Shown here piece by piece: positions 6,876-14,424 of a stretch of 15,093 nucleotides of DNA (position 1 is its first letter; each line of letters opens with the position of its first letter). A model generated the notes under the pieces. The model saw nothing but the letters and a program-made list of their open reading frames with translations, was not told where the DNA came from and made no database searches. The translations under genes and the position numbers were made by a program. The DNA comes from CAMYLR01 sp039590215 (GTDB lineage Bacteria > Gemmatimonadota > Gemmatimonadetes > JACCXV01 > JAHWKZ01), in contig JBDHFX010000034.1 of the NCBI GenBank assembly GCA_039590215.1, positions 1 to 15,093 on the forward strand, written 5' to 3'.

Positions 6876-7490
6876 TTATGTCGCCAAAGGCGAAGGCGGC
6901 TCCGGCGACGGTGGCTCAGGGGGTGGGGTAAAATCGACTTGCACGTCCGCCCGCGTCTCCTCTTCCGTTTCAAAGAATTCAAACCGTTTGAAGTTCGCTA
7001 CCCTGGCGATCACGACGTTGGGGACGGATCGGATACCAGCGTTGAACTCAGCCGCGTTGCGGTTATAGAACTGGCGAGCGTAGGCGATCTTCTCTTCGAC
7101 GTCGGAGAGCTCTTCCTGGAGGTTCATGAAGTTTTCTGATGCCCGCAGCTGGGGATAGTTTTCGACCACCGCGAACAGACGCGCCAGAGCTCCGGTGAGC
7201 ATGTCGTTCGCCCTGGCGGCTTCGGCTGCACCTCCAGCCTGCTGCAAAGCCGCGCGCGCCTTTGTCACCTCCTCGAACACGCCCTTCTCGTGCGCCGCGT
7301 ATCCTTTCACGGTTTCGACGAGATTGGGGATTAGGCTTGTGCGGCGTCGGAGCTGCACGTCGATCCCCGACCACGCTTCGCCGGTTCGCTCCTGCGATCG
7401 AACGAGGCGGTTGTAGATACCAAACGCCGTCAGCCCAATAATCGCGAGCAGCGCGAACACGAGGATTGTGGCTAAAGTGTCAGCGGGCAT
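6876..7490 (-). CDS. lemA: LemA family membrane-anchored coiled-coil protein
   Basis: A 204-residue protein starting MPADTLATIL, with GGGAGG six bases upstream of the ATG. One N-terminal membrane helix (about 6-28) is followed by the LemA core: IYNRLVRSQERTGEAWSGID (25-44), LRRRTSLIPNLVETVKGYA (47-65), a helical stretch with KARAALQQA, then NYPQLRASENFMNLQEEL (111-128) and FYNRNAAEFNAGIRSVPN (141-158). The length and this motif order are typical. A short proline-rich tail (DFTPPPEPPSPEPPSP) extends the C-terminus. LemA proteins face the periplasm or cell exterior through long helices and often sit beside M48 peptidase genes. Here the partner is catalytically degenerate. First gene of a three-gene operon. 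Confidence 0.92.
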   Translation of the reverse strand: MPADTLATILVFALLAIIGLTAFGIYNRLVRSQERTGEAWSGIDVQLRRRTSLIPNLVETVKGYAAHEKGVFEEVTKARAALQQAGGAAEAARANDMLTGALARLFAVVENYPQLRASENFMNLQEELSDVEEKIAYARQFYNRNAAEFNAGIRSVPNVVIARVANFKRFEFFETEEETRADVQVDFTPPPEPPSPEPPSPLAT

Positions 7491-7692
7491 AACACCTCCC
7501 AGATTGGTCGTTCAATCATTCTAGACGGACGTCGTGTCTCAGGTCTCGGGGGATTCCTGCTCTAGCCTGTAGAGGAATACTCTGTCGTCAATCGCTGGCC
7601 GGCAAGGTCTTGAACGGCCCTCGACCTCTCGCGTCCTTAGTTTCGTATCTGATTCTCGACCTATCGTGCGTCACCACGAAGAAGGGGGCGAT
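7491..7692. other. Divergent intergenic region between lemA and the tandem exported-protein genes
   Basis: About 200 bp between two outward-facing starts. TAGAAT on the minus strand near 7519-7524 could serve as a -10 for lemA but lacks a convincing -35. No firm promoter is visible for the rightward pair. AAGGGGG near 7681-7687 is the ribosome site of the rightward gene. No repeats or stable hairpins were recognised. Confidence 0.4.
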
Positions 7693-8538
7693 ATGCGCCA
7701 CTCTGTCACCTGCGCGATCGTCGCAGGTCTACAACTCGCGTTGGCTTCACCGCTGGTGTCGGCTCAGGTAACCGGTGGCGCCGACTACGCGGACCCAAAG
7801 ACGCGCGTGATCGTCGAGGAGATGATCGCTGCACACGGCGGTATCGAAGCGTGGAACCGCATCGAGTCGTTCAGCTACATGTTCTTCACCAAAAACTCGG
7901 GCAATCCTGAGCCGTGGCTATCGCGTGAGACAGTCGATCCACGCTCCGGCCGCGCCTATCTCGACTGGCCGGTTTTGGACGCGTCGATCGTCTGGGACGG
8001 GTCGACCGTGTGGGCCGTAGGATGGCCGGTCACCCTTCCGCCGGGATTCTTCTCCCGGTTGACGTACAGCTTTATCACGCTCCCGTGGCAGACGCAGCAG
8101 CCGGGCGTTCGGTTGGAAGCCATCGGAACGGGGCGCATCCCGAACGACGAGACGGACTTCGTCACCGTGCGGATGACCTTCGACCACCAGACGCCGAGCT
8201 CACCGGGCAATTACTATCAGCTCTACATAGACCCCGATTCCCAACTGTTGCGAGCGGTCGAGTTCAACATCACGCATCCTGGACTGGCCGCCAACCCCGA
8301 TCAGCCCCTAGGCCCCAACCTTCACGTGTTTGAAGAGCATCGCGAGGTCGACGGACTCACGCTGCCTGTTTTTTACGTTTCGTACGGCTTCAATCAACGC
8401 AACGCGAGCACGAGTAACGCGGTCCACTACGTCTTCGACTTGTCGCTCGGTGAACCTTTTGACGAAGCACGGATGGAACGCCCGAGCGGCGCAATCGTCG
8501 ATCACATGACGCTTGGCTTCTGGGAGGAGGACCGATGA
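7693..8538 (+). CDS. Exported protein, first of two tandem paralogues (LolA-like appearance)
   Basis: A 281-residue protein from the ATG at 7693, chosen over an in-frame GTG at 7666 because AAGGGGG lies just upstream and the signal peptide (1-24, ending VSA before Gln25) is then N-terminal. The mature part starts with an AAHGGIEAWNRIESF helix, followed by repeated beta-type strands: IVWDGSTVWAVGW, TGRIPNDETDFVTVRMTF, YYQLYIDPDSQLLRAVEF and VDGLTLPVFYVSYGF. The strand-rich plan with a conserved DP-S-LL-AVE hairpin resembles periplasmic LolA/LolB-like lipid-carrier folds, but no catalytic motif is evident and the family is not recognised with certainty. It overlaps the next gene by ATGA. The function is likely periplasmic and shared with that paralogue. 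Confidence 0.75.
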   Translation: MRHSVTCAIVAGLQLALASPLVSAQVTGGADYADPKTRVIVEEMIAAHGGIEAWNRIESFSYMFFTKNSGNPEPWLSRETVDPRSGRAYLDWPVLDASIVWDGSTVWAVGWPVTLPPGFFSRLTYSFITLPWQTQQPGVRLEAIGTGRIPNDETDFVTVRMTFDHQTPSSPGNYYQLYIDPDSQLLRAVEFNITHPGLAANPDQPLGPNLHVFEEHREVDGLTLPVFYVSYGFNQRNASTSNAVHYVFDLSLGEPFDEARMERPSGAIVDHMTLGFWEEDR

Positions 8539-9344
8539 GGGCATATCTAAGTGCTGCCGCCGCGGTAGCGTTGATCGGCTTCGCGACGGCCGGCGTCGGA
8601 TCCGACGTCCCCGCCATCGTACAGCGGATGACCGAAGCCCACGGCGGGATGGAGCGATGGGCACAGGTCTCGGCGGTTCACCTCGATCACATCCTGTACA
8701 TGAGCTTACTACCTGCCGATCAGGACCGGTGGTGGGTCGCATCCCAGACCGTCGAAACGGAGGGCGCGCGCCGGAGCTACCAGCGTTATCCAAAGCACCG
8801 CGCGAAGATGGCGTACGACGGCGAGCGCGTCTGGAGCGTCGGCTGGGGCGAGGCAAACCCGCCGAGCTTCATGGTGTACTTCGACTACTACTTCGCTTTT
8901 CTTCCGTGGTTGGCCCAGCGCGATGACGTCATTCTGGGCGAGCCGGAGACGGGTCGTCTGCCCGACGATCCGACCGACTACGCGACCGTTCGCATGACAT
9001 TCGCTCCGGGAAGAGCGCCGATCGGAAAGACGGAGCGCGACTACTTCAAGTTGTACATCGATCCCAACTCGAACCGACTGAAAGCGGTCGAGTACGCGAT
9101 GGCGTATCCCCCGTTTCTAGCGCTCATGGGGATGGGACCGGACCAAGCGTTCGGCCCGCTGACTCACGTTTACGACGAATGGGTGACGGTCGACGGCCTC
9201 ACCGTGCCCCGCAGATATCACACTCTGGGCCCGGACGGGGGCTTCGCGGGAGATCACATCGTCGTCAACTACCGGTTTGACGAACCGCTCGACCCATCGC
9301 TGTTGGAGATGCCCCCAGACGCCGTGGTCGATTCGAACCGCTAG
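8535..9344 (+). CDS. Exported protein, second of two tandem paralogues (LolA-like appearance)
   Basis: A 269-residue paralogue of the preceding gene. Its ATG at 8535 is embedded in the ATGA overlap, with GGAGGAGG immediately upstream (8522-8529), so the two are translationally coupled. It has a short signal peptide (about 1-20). Aligned blocks with its neighbour include EAHGGMERWAQV / AAHGGIEAWNRI, YDGERVWSVGW / WDGSTVWAVGW, TGRLPDDPTDYATVRMTF / TGRIPNDETDFVTVRMTF, LYIDPNSNRLKAVEY / LYIDPDSQLLRAVEF and VDGLTVPRRYH / VDGLTLPVFYV. The shared spacing shows a tandem duplication followed by divergence; the middle segment (MVYFDYYFAFLPW) is the most changed. Convergent with the metS-like gene: the two stops share one CTAG palindrome (9341-9344). 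Function unassigned. Confidence 0.75.
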   Translation: MRAYLSAAAAVALIGFATAGVGSDVPAIVQRMTEAHGGMERWAQVSAVHLDHILYMSLLPADQDRWWVASQTVETEGARRSYQRYPKHRAKMAYDGERVWSVGWGEANPPSFMVYFDYYFAFLPWLAQRDDVILGEPETGRLPDDPTDYATVRMTFAPGRAPIGKTERDYFKLYIDPNSNRLKAVEYAMAYPPFLALMGMGPDQAFGPLTHVYDEWVTVDGLTVPRRYHTLGPDGGFAGDHIVVNYRFDEPLDPSLLEMPPDAVVDSNR

Positions 9345-9466
9345 CGACCGGACGCGGAGCCGAGCTTGCGTCGCTCTTTGCCTAGCGCCAGCACCACCAG
9401 GATCGCGAAGCCGCCCCAGATAAAACCGCAGATCACCGCGAATGTGATCCAGGCCGCGCCGGTCAC
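9341..9466 (-). CDS. metS: MetS-like small subunit of an NSS-family symporter (41 residues)
   Basis: A 41-codon frame starting at GTG 9466 that overlaps the symporter stop as GTGA, with GAGGA about six bases upstream. The peptide is one hydrophobic helix, AWITFAVICGFIWGGFAILV (5-24), then a basic tail (GKERRKLGSASGR). One membrane helix with an IxWGG motif directly after an NSS transporter is the hallmark of the MetS small subunit, first known with MetP of Corynebacterium glutamicum, where both are needed for methionine/alanine uptake. It would assemble with the neighbouring symporter in the inner membrane. It is hidden in the end of a longer unrelated open frame and is easily missed. Symbol by similarity. 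Confidence 0.82.
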   Translation of the reverse strand: MTGAAWITFAVICGFIWGGFAILVVLALGKERRKLGSASGR

Positions 9467-10911
9467 GCGGTTTCCTCGGCAACGCCAGGCGCAAGACGGC
9501 GGTTGAAGATCAGCAACAGCGCGAGCACTATCCCCCACTGCAGGACAAATGTACCCAAGCTCCAGGACGCGAACGGATCGAGGCTGGCGCGCAACCCTTC
9601 GCTCGAGAGAGTTTGGCTCAGCCACCAGACCAACAGCACCACGGCCTCGACGACGACCAGCACCATGGCCACGTTCCACCATCGGCCAATCGTAAAGTCG
9701 CTGCCCTCGCTGTTGACGTAACGGACGCGGAAACGGTCCACGCCGTACTTGAGAATCGCTATCCCGAAAAAGAGGCCCGACAACATGAGCCCCACGCCCC
9801 ACACGTTGTCTTGATTGTCGAAGAACCCCATACGGAGCGCACTGGGAACTCCCATGACGAGCGCTGCGGTACCAACGATCGCCAGCGCGCGACCGCGTTC
9901 CGTGCCGCGATCGACGAGCGCGCGAGTGGCCAACTCGATCATTGAGATCAGGCTCGTTAGCGCTGCAACCAGCAGGGCCAGGAAGAAGAACGCCATGAAC
10001 ACCCGGCCAGCCGGTATGGCAGCAAACAGTTGTGGTACCCAGATGAACGTCAGCCCGTTGTTGCCGGCGCCAACGATCTCGTTGGCTGCGTCGGGGCGGA
10101 TCGAAAAGATCGTGCACAGCACCATGATGCCAGCCAACAGCGAGATCGAGTTGTTGCCAAACCCGATGATGAACGCGTTGATCGTGGTGTCCTCGCGCAG
10201 CCGCATGTAGGTCGCGTACGTCAGCGCGAGCCCCCACCCGGCACCCGTATCCCACGCGTTCTGGGTCAGCGCCTCCAACCAGATGCGGCTGTTCCCTAGC
10301 GCCGACAAGTCGGGCGTGAACAGAAACGCGAGACCACGTGTAGCGCCAGGCAGCGTGACCGCGCGAACGACGAGCACCAGCAAGAGTCCGATCAGCACCG
10401 GCATCAGTATCCGTGTCGCGCTTTCGATCCCCTTGATGCCGCGCGACACGATGAACAGACCCAGGCCGAGCCCCAAAACGAGCGTCAGCACCGGCCACCC
10501 GGAGCCGGTGTACGCCTGCCAGAAGGCTTCGGGATCCGCGCCCGGGATGTCGCCGCTCACCGCCGCCACCAGGTAACGCATACACCAACCGGTCACAACG
10601 GTGTAGTAGAACATGATGAGCGTCGAGCACAGCGTGACCCAAGCGCCCATCCACGCCCAACCGCCACCGCCCAGCTTGGCGAACGCGCCGATCGGGCCAA
10701 GCCGGGTGCCCTTCCCGAGGGCGAACTCGCACAGCAACAGCGGCACCGACCAAGTGATCAGGAAAATCGCCCACGGGATCAGGAACGCGCCCCCGCCGTT
10801 GGTGGCCGCGATCCGCGGGAAGCGCCAGATGTTGCCAGTGCCGACCGCCATGCCGAGCATGGCCAGGAGCATGCCCCAGCGACTGCTAAAGCGAGCGGCG
10901 CCGGCGCTCAC
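9463..10911 (-). CDS. Sodium-dependent amino-acid symporter of the NSS/SNF family (MetP-like)
   Basis: A 482-residue polytopic protein of the LeuT class with about twelve helices. The start is GTG 10911. Helix 1 holds the unwound sodium/substrate site GNIWRFP (26-32) followed by the AATNGGGAFLIPW stretch. Helix 6-region GLALTYATYMR and the later NSISLLAGIMVLCTIF are also typical. The length fits bacterial members (about 450-510). It would import an amino acid driven by Na+. The MetS-like subunit encoded immediately after makes methionine or alanine the best guess, but specificity cannot be read from the sequence. It follows guaB by 15 bp and is probably co-transcribed with it. Confidence 0.92.
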   Translation of the reverse strand: MSAGAARFSSRWGMLLAMLGMAVGTGNIWRFPRIAATNGGGAFLIPWAIFLITWSVPLLLCEFALGKGTRLGPIGAFAKLGGGGWAWMGAWVTLCSTLIMFYYTVVTGWCMRYLVAAVSGDIPGADPEAFWQAYTGSGWPVLTLVLGLGLGLFIVSRGIKGIESATRILMPVLIGLLLVLVVRAVTLPGATRGLAFLFTPDLSALGNSRIWLEALTQNAWDTGAGWGLALTYATYMRLREDTTINAFIIGFGNNSISLLAGIMVLCTIFSIRPDAANEIVGAGNNGLTFIWVPQLFAAIPAGRVFMAFFFLALLVAALTSLISMIELATRALVDRGTERGRALAIVGTAALVMGVPSALRMGFFDNQDNVWGVGLMLSGLFFGIAILKYGVDRFRVRYVNSEGSDFTIGRWWNVAMVLVVVEAVVLLVWWLSQTLSSEGLRASLDPFASWSLGTFVLQWGIVLALLLIFNRRLAPGVAEETA

Positions 10912-10926
10912 GCCAGAGCGTCCCGT

Positions 10927-12387
10927 CTAGCGCGAGTAATTAGGCGCCTCTTTGGTGATGGTGATGTCGTGCGGATGACCCTCGATCTGGCCGGCGAGCG
11001 TCACCTGTATGAACTCGGTGTTCTCCCTCAGGCCAGCCAGATCGCCTACACCGCAGTACCCCATTCCCTGCCGTAGACCCCCGACCATCTGGAAGATCGT
11101 GTCGCTGACCGGCCCGCGGTACGGGATACGGCCTTCGATCCCTTCGGGCACGAACTTCGTCTCGTCAACCTGTTGCTCCTGGAAGTACCGGTCGCCCGAT
11201 CCCTCCGCCATCGCAGCGACCGAGCCCATGCCGCGGTACGACTTGAACGTGCGACCCTCAAACAGAATCGTCTCGCCCGGGCTCTCCTCGGTACCGGCAA
11301 ACAGCGAACCCATCATGACGCTCGACGCGCCGGCGGCGAGCGCTTTCACGATGTCTCCCGTGTAACGCACTCCGCCGTCGGCGATCAATGGCACGTCCGC
11401 CGCCGCACACGCTTCGACGCAATCGAGCACGGCCGTCAGCTGCGGAACACCGATTCCGGCGATCAGCCGAGTAGTGCAGATCGAACCGGGTCCGATCCCG
11501 ACTTTAACCGCGTCGACGCCACGCTCGATCAAGTCCCGCGCACCACTCGTAGTAGCGACGTTACCGGCCGCCAGCTGGACGTCGGGGAATCGCTCGCGCA
11601 CCCCGGATACGGTCTCGAGCACCCCGGCTGAGTGGCCGTGCGCGGTGTCTACCATGAGCACGTCGACGCCGGCTTCGACCAACGCGGTCGCCCGGTCCAT
11701 CGTTTCGGCGCTCGTTCCGATCGCCGCTGCCACTCTCAATCGACCGCGGTCGTCTTTCGACGCGTTCGGAAACTGGCGCCGCTTCAAGATGTCGCGCACG
11801 GTGATCAGGCCCTCGAGCCTACCCTCGTCGTCGACGATCGGAAGCTTCTCGATCTTGTGTTCGCCCATGATGCGCTCCGCCTGCTCGAGCGTCGTCCCCA
11901 CCGGGGCAGTCACCAACCGATCATCGCCGGTCATGACGTCACGCGCGAGGCGTCGTGAATCCTTCTCGAACCGCAGATCGCGGTTGGTCACGATCCCCAG
12001 CAACTGACCGTCCTGGCGGACGATCGGCACGCCTGAGATCCCGAATTGATCCATCAACTGTCGGGCTTCGGCGATCGGGTGCTCGGGCTCCAGTGTGACG
12101 GGATTCTGGATGAGGCCGCTCTCCGACCGCTTGACGCGATCGATCTTGGCCGCCTGGGTATCGATCGAGAGGTTCTTGTGGAGCACGCCGATCCCACCCT
12201 CGCGGGCCATCGCCACCGCCATCCTGGCGCCCGTGACCGTGTCCATCGCCGCTGACACCAACGGGGTATTGAGCTCGATGCCGCGCGTGAACCGCGTAGT
12301 GACGTCTACGTCCCGGGGGTGAACGGTAGAATGCCCCGGAACCAGTAGGACGTCGTCGAAGGTGAGCCCCTGGCGAATCGGCTTCAT
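10927..12387 (-). CDS. guaB: Inosine-5'-monophosphate dehydrogenase
   Basis: A 486-residue IMPDH, of normal full bacterial length. It converts IMP to XMP with NAD+, the committed step to GMP, in the cytoplasm as a tetramer. Visible features are: the N-terminal LTFDDVLLVPG; two CBS domains inserted at about 93-205 (GISGVPIV..., IEKLPIVDDEGRLEGLIT), which bind purine nucleotides for regulation; MVDTAHGHS (245-253); the catalytic loop GPGSICTTR with Cys304; ADGGVRYTGD; GMGSVAAM (386-393) in the substrate site; and the flap near GIEGRIPYRG. No residue looks altered. It is the first gene of a probable operon with the symporter and its small subunit. guaA is not downstream here, unlike the common guaBA order. 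Confidence 0.97.
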   Translation of the reverse strand: MKPIRQGLTFDDVLLVPGHSTVHPRDVDVTTRFTRGIELNTPLVSAAMDTVTGARMAVAMAREGGIGVLHKNLSIDTQAAKIDRVKRSESGLIQNPVTLEPEHPIAEARQLMDQFGISGVPIVRQDGQLLGIVTNRDLRFEKDSRRLARDVMTGDDRLVTAPVGTTLEQAERIMGEHKIEKLPIVDDEGRLEGLITVRDILKRRQFPNASKDDRGRLRVAAAIGTSAETMDRATALVEAGVDVLMVDTAHGHSAGVLETVSGVRERFPDVQLAAGNVATTSGARDLIERGVDAVKVGIGPGSICTTRLIAGIGVPQLTAVLDCVEACAAADVPLIADGGVRYTGDIVKALAAGASSVMMGSLFAGTEESPGETILFEGRTFKSYRGMGSVAAMAEGSGDRYFQEQQVDETKFVPEGIEGRIPYRGPVSDTIFQMVGGLRQGMGYCGVGDLAGLRENTEFIQVTLAGQIEGHPHDITITKEAPNYSR

Positions 12388-12426
12388 GCAGACCGGGAAA
12401 TGTGAGGAAAGAGCAAGAAAACGTGG

Positions 12427-12455
12427 AGTTTAGAAAGGCTGCAACCGACTGTCAA
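12427..12455 (-). promoter_or_regulatory. Predicted near-consensus sigma70 promoter of guaB
   Basis: On the minus strand the perfect -35 TTGACA (12455-12450) is separated by exactly 17 bp from the -10 TAAACT (12432-12427). The start would be near 12420, giving a leader of about 33 bases. No room remains for a riboswitch. The leader also lacks an obvious Shine-Dalgarno before the ATG at 12387. Confidence 0.7.
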
Positions 12456-12511
12456 AAACCGCCCGATCGGGGCGCGTTGCTCGCTCGAGGACGGGCCCCT
12501 AGTTTCCTGAC

Positions 12512-13651
12512 TTGGCGTTGACTCTCGACGACACGATCACCCGCCTGGCCCATCTGCCGCCGTCATCGAACCCGGTGATCTCGTGCTTTGTCAACACCCG
12601 GCCTGACGGTCGAGGCCGATCGACACATCCGGTTTTCCTCAAGAAAGCGTTCGCCAACCGGCTGCGCACGTTTCCCGAGCGCTCGGCCGCCCACCGGCAC
12701 TTGATCGCCGATCGGAGTCGCATCGTCGAATACTTCGAAGACGAACTCGAACCGAGCACCCACTCGGTCGCGATCTACGCCAACGACGCGGATGGCCTCT
12801 TCGAAGCATTGACCTTCCGTACCACGTTCGACGAGAACCGGCTCGTTGTGGGACCCGTGCCACACGTCTATCCGCTTGTCAAATTGGCTGACCAGGCGCC
12901 GCGATACGCGGTCTGTGTTGCCGACGTTCACCAAGCTCGAATCGTCGTCGTGGGATTGGGAGAGGTGCTCACCGAAAGCGATTTCGAGCCGCCACAACCA
13001 ATCGACCGCACACGGGTCGCGGGGTGGGCCGAGGTGCGGTACCAAGCTCGCATCGAGGACCATCTGCAGAAGTACGCTCGCGAGATCGCCGACCGACTGG
13101 CCGGGATCGTCGATCGCGGCGAGGTAGATTACGTGATCCTGGGTGGCGATGGATTGATGCTGGGCGGGCTTCGCAAATACCTGTCGCGAAGCGTAAAGGA
13201 GAAGGTAATCGACGAAGAGCATATCCCGATCGACGAATCGGCGAGCGATATCCTCAAGCGGACGATCGCGCTGGTGCGCGAGACCGAAGCCGCCGACAGC
13301 AAGAACCTGGCCGACACTGTGGTAGACCGCTTCCGCGCCGGCGGGCTGGCGGTGGCTGGCCTCGAGGAGACCGTCCGGGCGCTCAACCGGGAGCAGGTCG
13401 ATCGGCTGCTGATGGCGGAGGGATTCGATGATCAATTAGGTTGGCGGTGCGCCGAGTGTCGCGTGCTGGGTCACGCACCGACGCCAGCGGCGTGTCCGTT
13501 CTGCGAGGCGCCGCTGCCCGAAGAGATCGACCTACGGGAAGCGATGGTCCGCCGCGCCGAGCGCACTGGTCGGCGGGTCGAGATCGTCGAGTCGCACACC
13601 GAATTCGAAGCGCTGGATGGCGTCGGCGCGCTGTTGCGGTACAAGACCTAG
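12512..13651 (+). CDS. Bacterial archaeo-eukaryotic release-factor-like protein (baeRF/Vms1-eRF1 superfamily) with zinc ribbon
   Basis: A 379-residue protein starting at TTG 12512, with no Shine-Dalgarno. A TAGTTT element six bases upstream (12500-12505), with TTGCTC 17 bp before it, could give a leaderless message. Residues 131-150 (YAVCVADVHQARIVVVGLGE) begin the middle RNase H-like domain. The segment RVAGWAEVRYQARIEDHLQK (168-187) matches the place where eRF1 has its GGQ loop and the long helix after it. An L7Ae-like domain follows (DYVILGGDGLMLGGL, 206-220), interrupted by a zinc ribbon with C313, C316, C328 and C331. The C-terminus GVGALLRY (371-378) mirrors the eRF1 ending. Family members act on peptidyl-tRNA at ribosomes, as Vms1 does. 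Here the catalytic-loop residue is Glu174 rather than Gln, so hydrolase activity is uncertain. Divergent from guaB. Confidence 0.8.
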   Translation: MALTLDDTITRLAHLPPSSNPVISCFVNTRPDGRGRSTHPVFLKKAFANRLRTFPERSAAHRHLIADRSRIVEYFEDELEPSTHSVAIYANDADGLFEALTFRTTFDENRLVVGPVPHVYPLVKLADQAPRYAVCVADVHQARIVVVGLGEVLTESDFEPPQPIDRTRVAGWAEVRYQARIEDHLQKYAREIADRLAGIVDRGEVDYVILGGDGLMLGGLRKYLSRSVKEKVIDEEHIPIDESASDILKRTIALVRETEAADSKNLADTVVDRFRAGGLAVAGLEETVRALNREQVDRLLMAEGFDDQLGWRCAECRVLGHAPTPAACPFCEAPLPEEIDLREAMVRRAERTGRRVEIVESHTEFEALDGVGALLRYKT

Positions 13652-13680
13652 TCCCTCCCAAGAAAGGGAACAGATCTCTT

Positions 13681-14424
13681 ATGCGCGTCCATCTCGTGAA
13701 TCCCAGCGAACTGTCTTTCGGCGTCGGAGTCATCACCCCTCGTTGGCTGTATGTGTTGGCCGGCGCGACGCCAACCAAATACGGGGATCCCAATCTCATC
13801 GACGAGACTTTGGCGCCCGTGGACCTGAACGACTTTCAGGCTGGGGACGTGGTCGGCATAGGCATTCACACCTCCAACGCCATGCGCGGTTACGAGGTGG
13901 GCAAAGCGGCTCGCGAAAGAGGGGCCTTCGTGGTCTTCGGGGGAATCCATGCCAGGCTTTACCCGGAAGAGGCTCACGAACGGGGCGGAGCTCATTCGGT
14001 CGTGCGTGGCGACGGCGACGTAGTCTGGGGCCAGGCGATCTCCGACTGCCTCAAGGGGACACAAAAGAAAGTCTACGAAGCCGGGATGATTGAGCCCGAG
14101 GACTTCGCGAAGGGGCGTTGGGATCTGATACCTGAGGGCAGTTACATGTGGGCGTCGGTGCAGACGGTGCGCGGATGCCCAAAACACTGCTCCTTCTGTT
14201 CGGTCTGGAGGACGGATGGACAGCGTCCGCGGCAGCGCCAGTCGGACCATGTCATGGAAGAGATCGTGGATTTGCGGCGGAGGGGATTTCGCTTCATCGC
14301 CTTGGCGGACGACAATTTTTACCCGGTTCCGTTGCACGACCTGGAAATGGCCGAGCGTCGGGCTGACAAGAGCCGTTACAACGAACTTCGGATGTTGCGT
14401 GAGGATCGCTTCGATCTGATGTGA
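13681..14424 (+). pseudogene. N-terminal fragment of a B12-binding-type radical SAM protein
   Basis: The frame from ATG 13681 gives 247 residues and stops prematurely (TGA 14422-14424). Residues 1-130 resemble a cobalamin-binding Rossmann domain: VNPSE, IGIHTSNAMRGYEVG and VVFGGIHARLYPEEA. QTVRGCPKHCSFC (161-173) carries the radical SAM cluster cysteines C166, C170 and C173. IALADDNFYPVPLHDLEMAE follows in the barrel. Homologues known to me continue after the RFDLM block with roughly 40 residues (a VFFTQITMEAAED-type segment) before a GVESVTPEGLK-type block; here that segment is missing and the frame changes. Alone, this fragment has the cluster but only half of the TIM barrel, so it is probably inactive. 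Start lacks a close Shine-Dalgarno; 29 bp after the release-factor-like gene. Confidence 0.8.

Noticed and set aside
9341..10774. A 477-codon open frame on the minus strand overlapping the symporter
   Set aside because: It is out of frame with the clear NSS protein, Arg/Gly/His-rich and without any family signature. Only its last 41 codons, read from their own GTG, make biological sense (the MetS-like gene).
12388..12511. Purine riboswitch or XMP/guanine aptamer upstream of guaB
   Set aside because: The predicted leader is only about 33 bases and shows no conserved aptamer core.
12563..13435. A 290-codon open frame on the minus strand opposite the release-factor-like gene
   Set aside because: Composition is typical of an antisense shadow in GC-rich DNA. 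The plus-strand product has recognisable domains and this one has none.
13441..13680. In-frame upstream extension of the radical SAM fragment
   Set aside because: It overlaps the end of the release-factor-like gene in another frame and reads as Arg-rich nonsense. MRVHLVNPSE at 13681 matches the family N-terminus.
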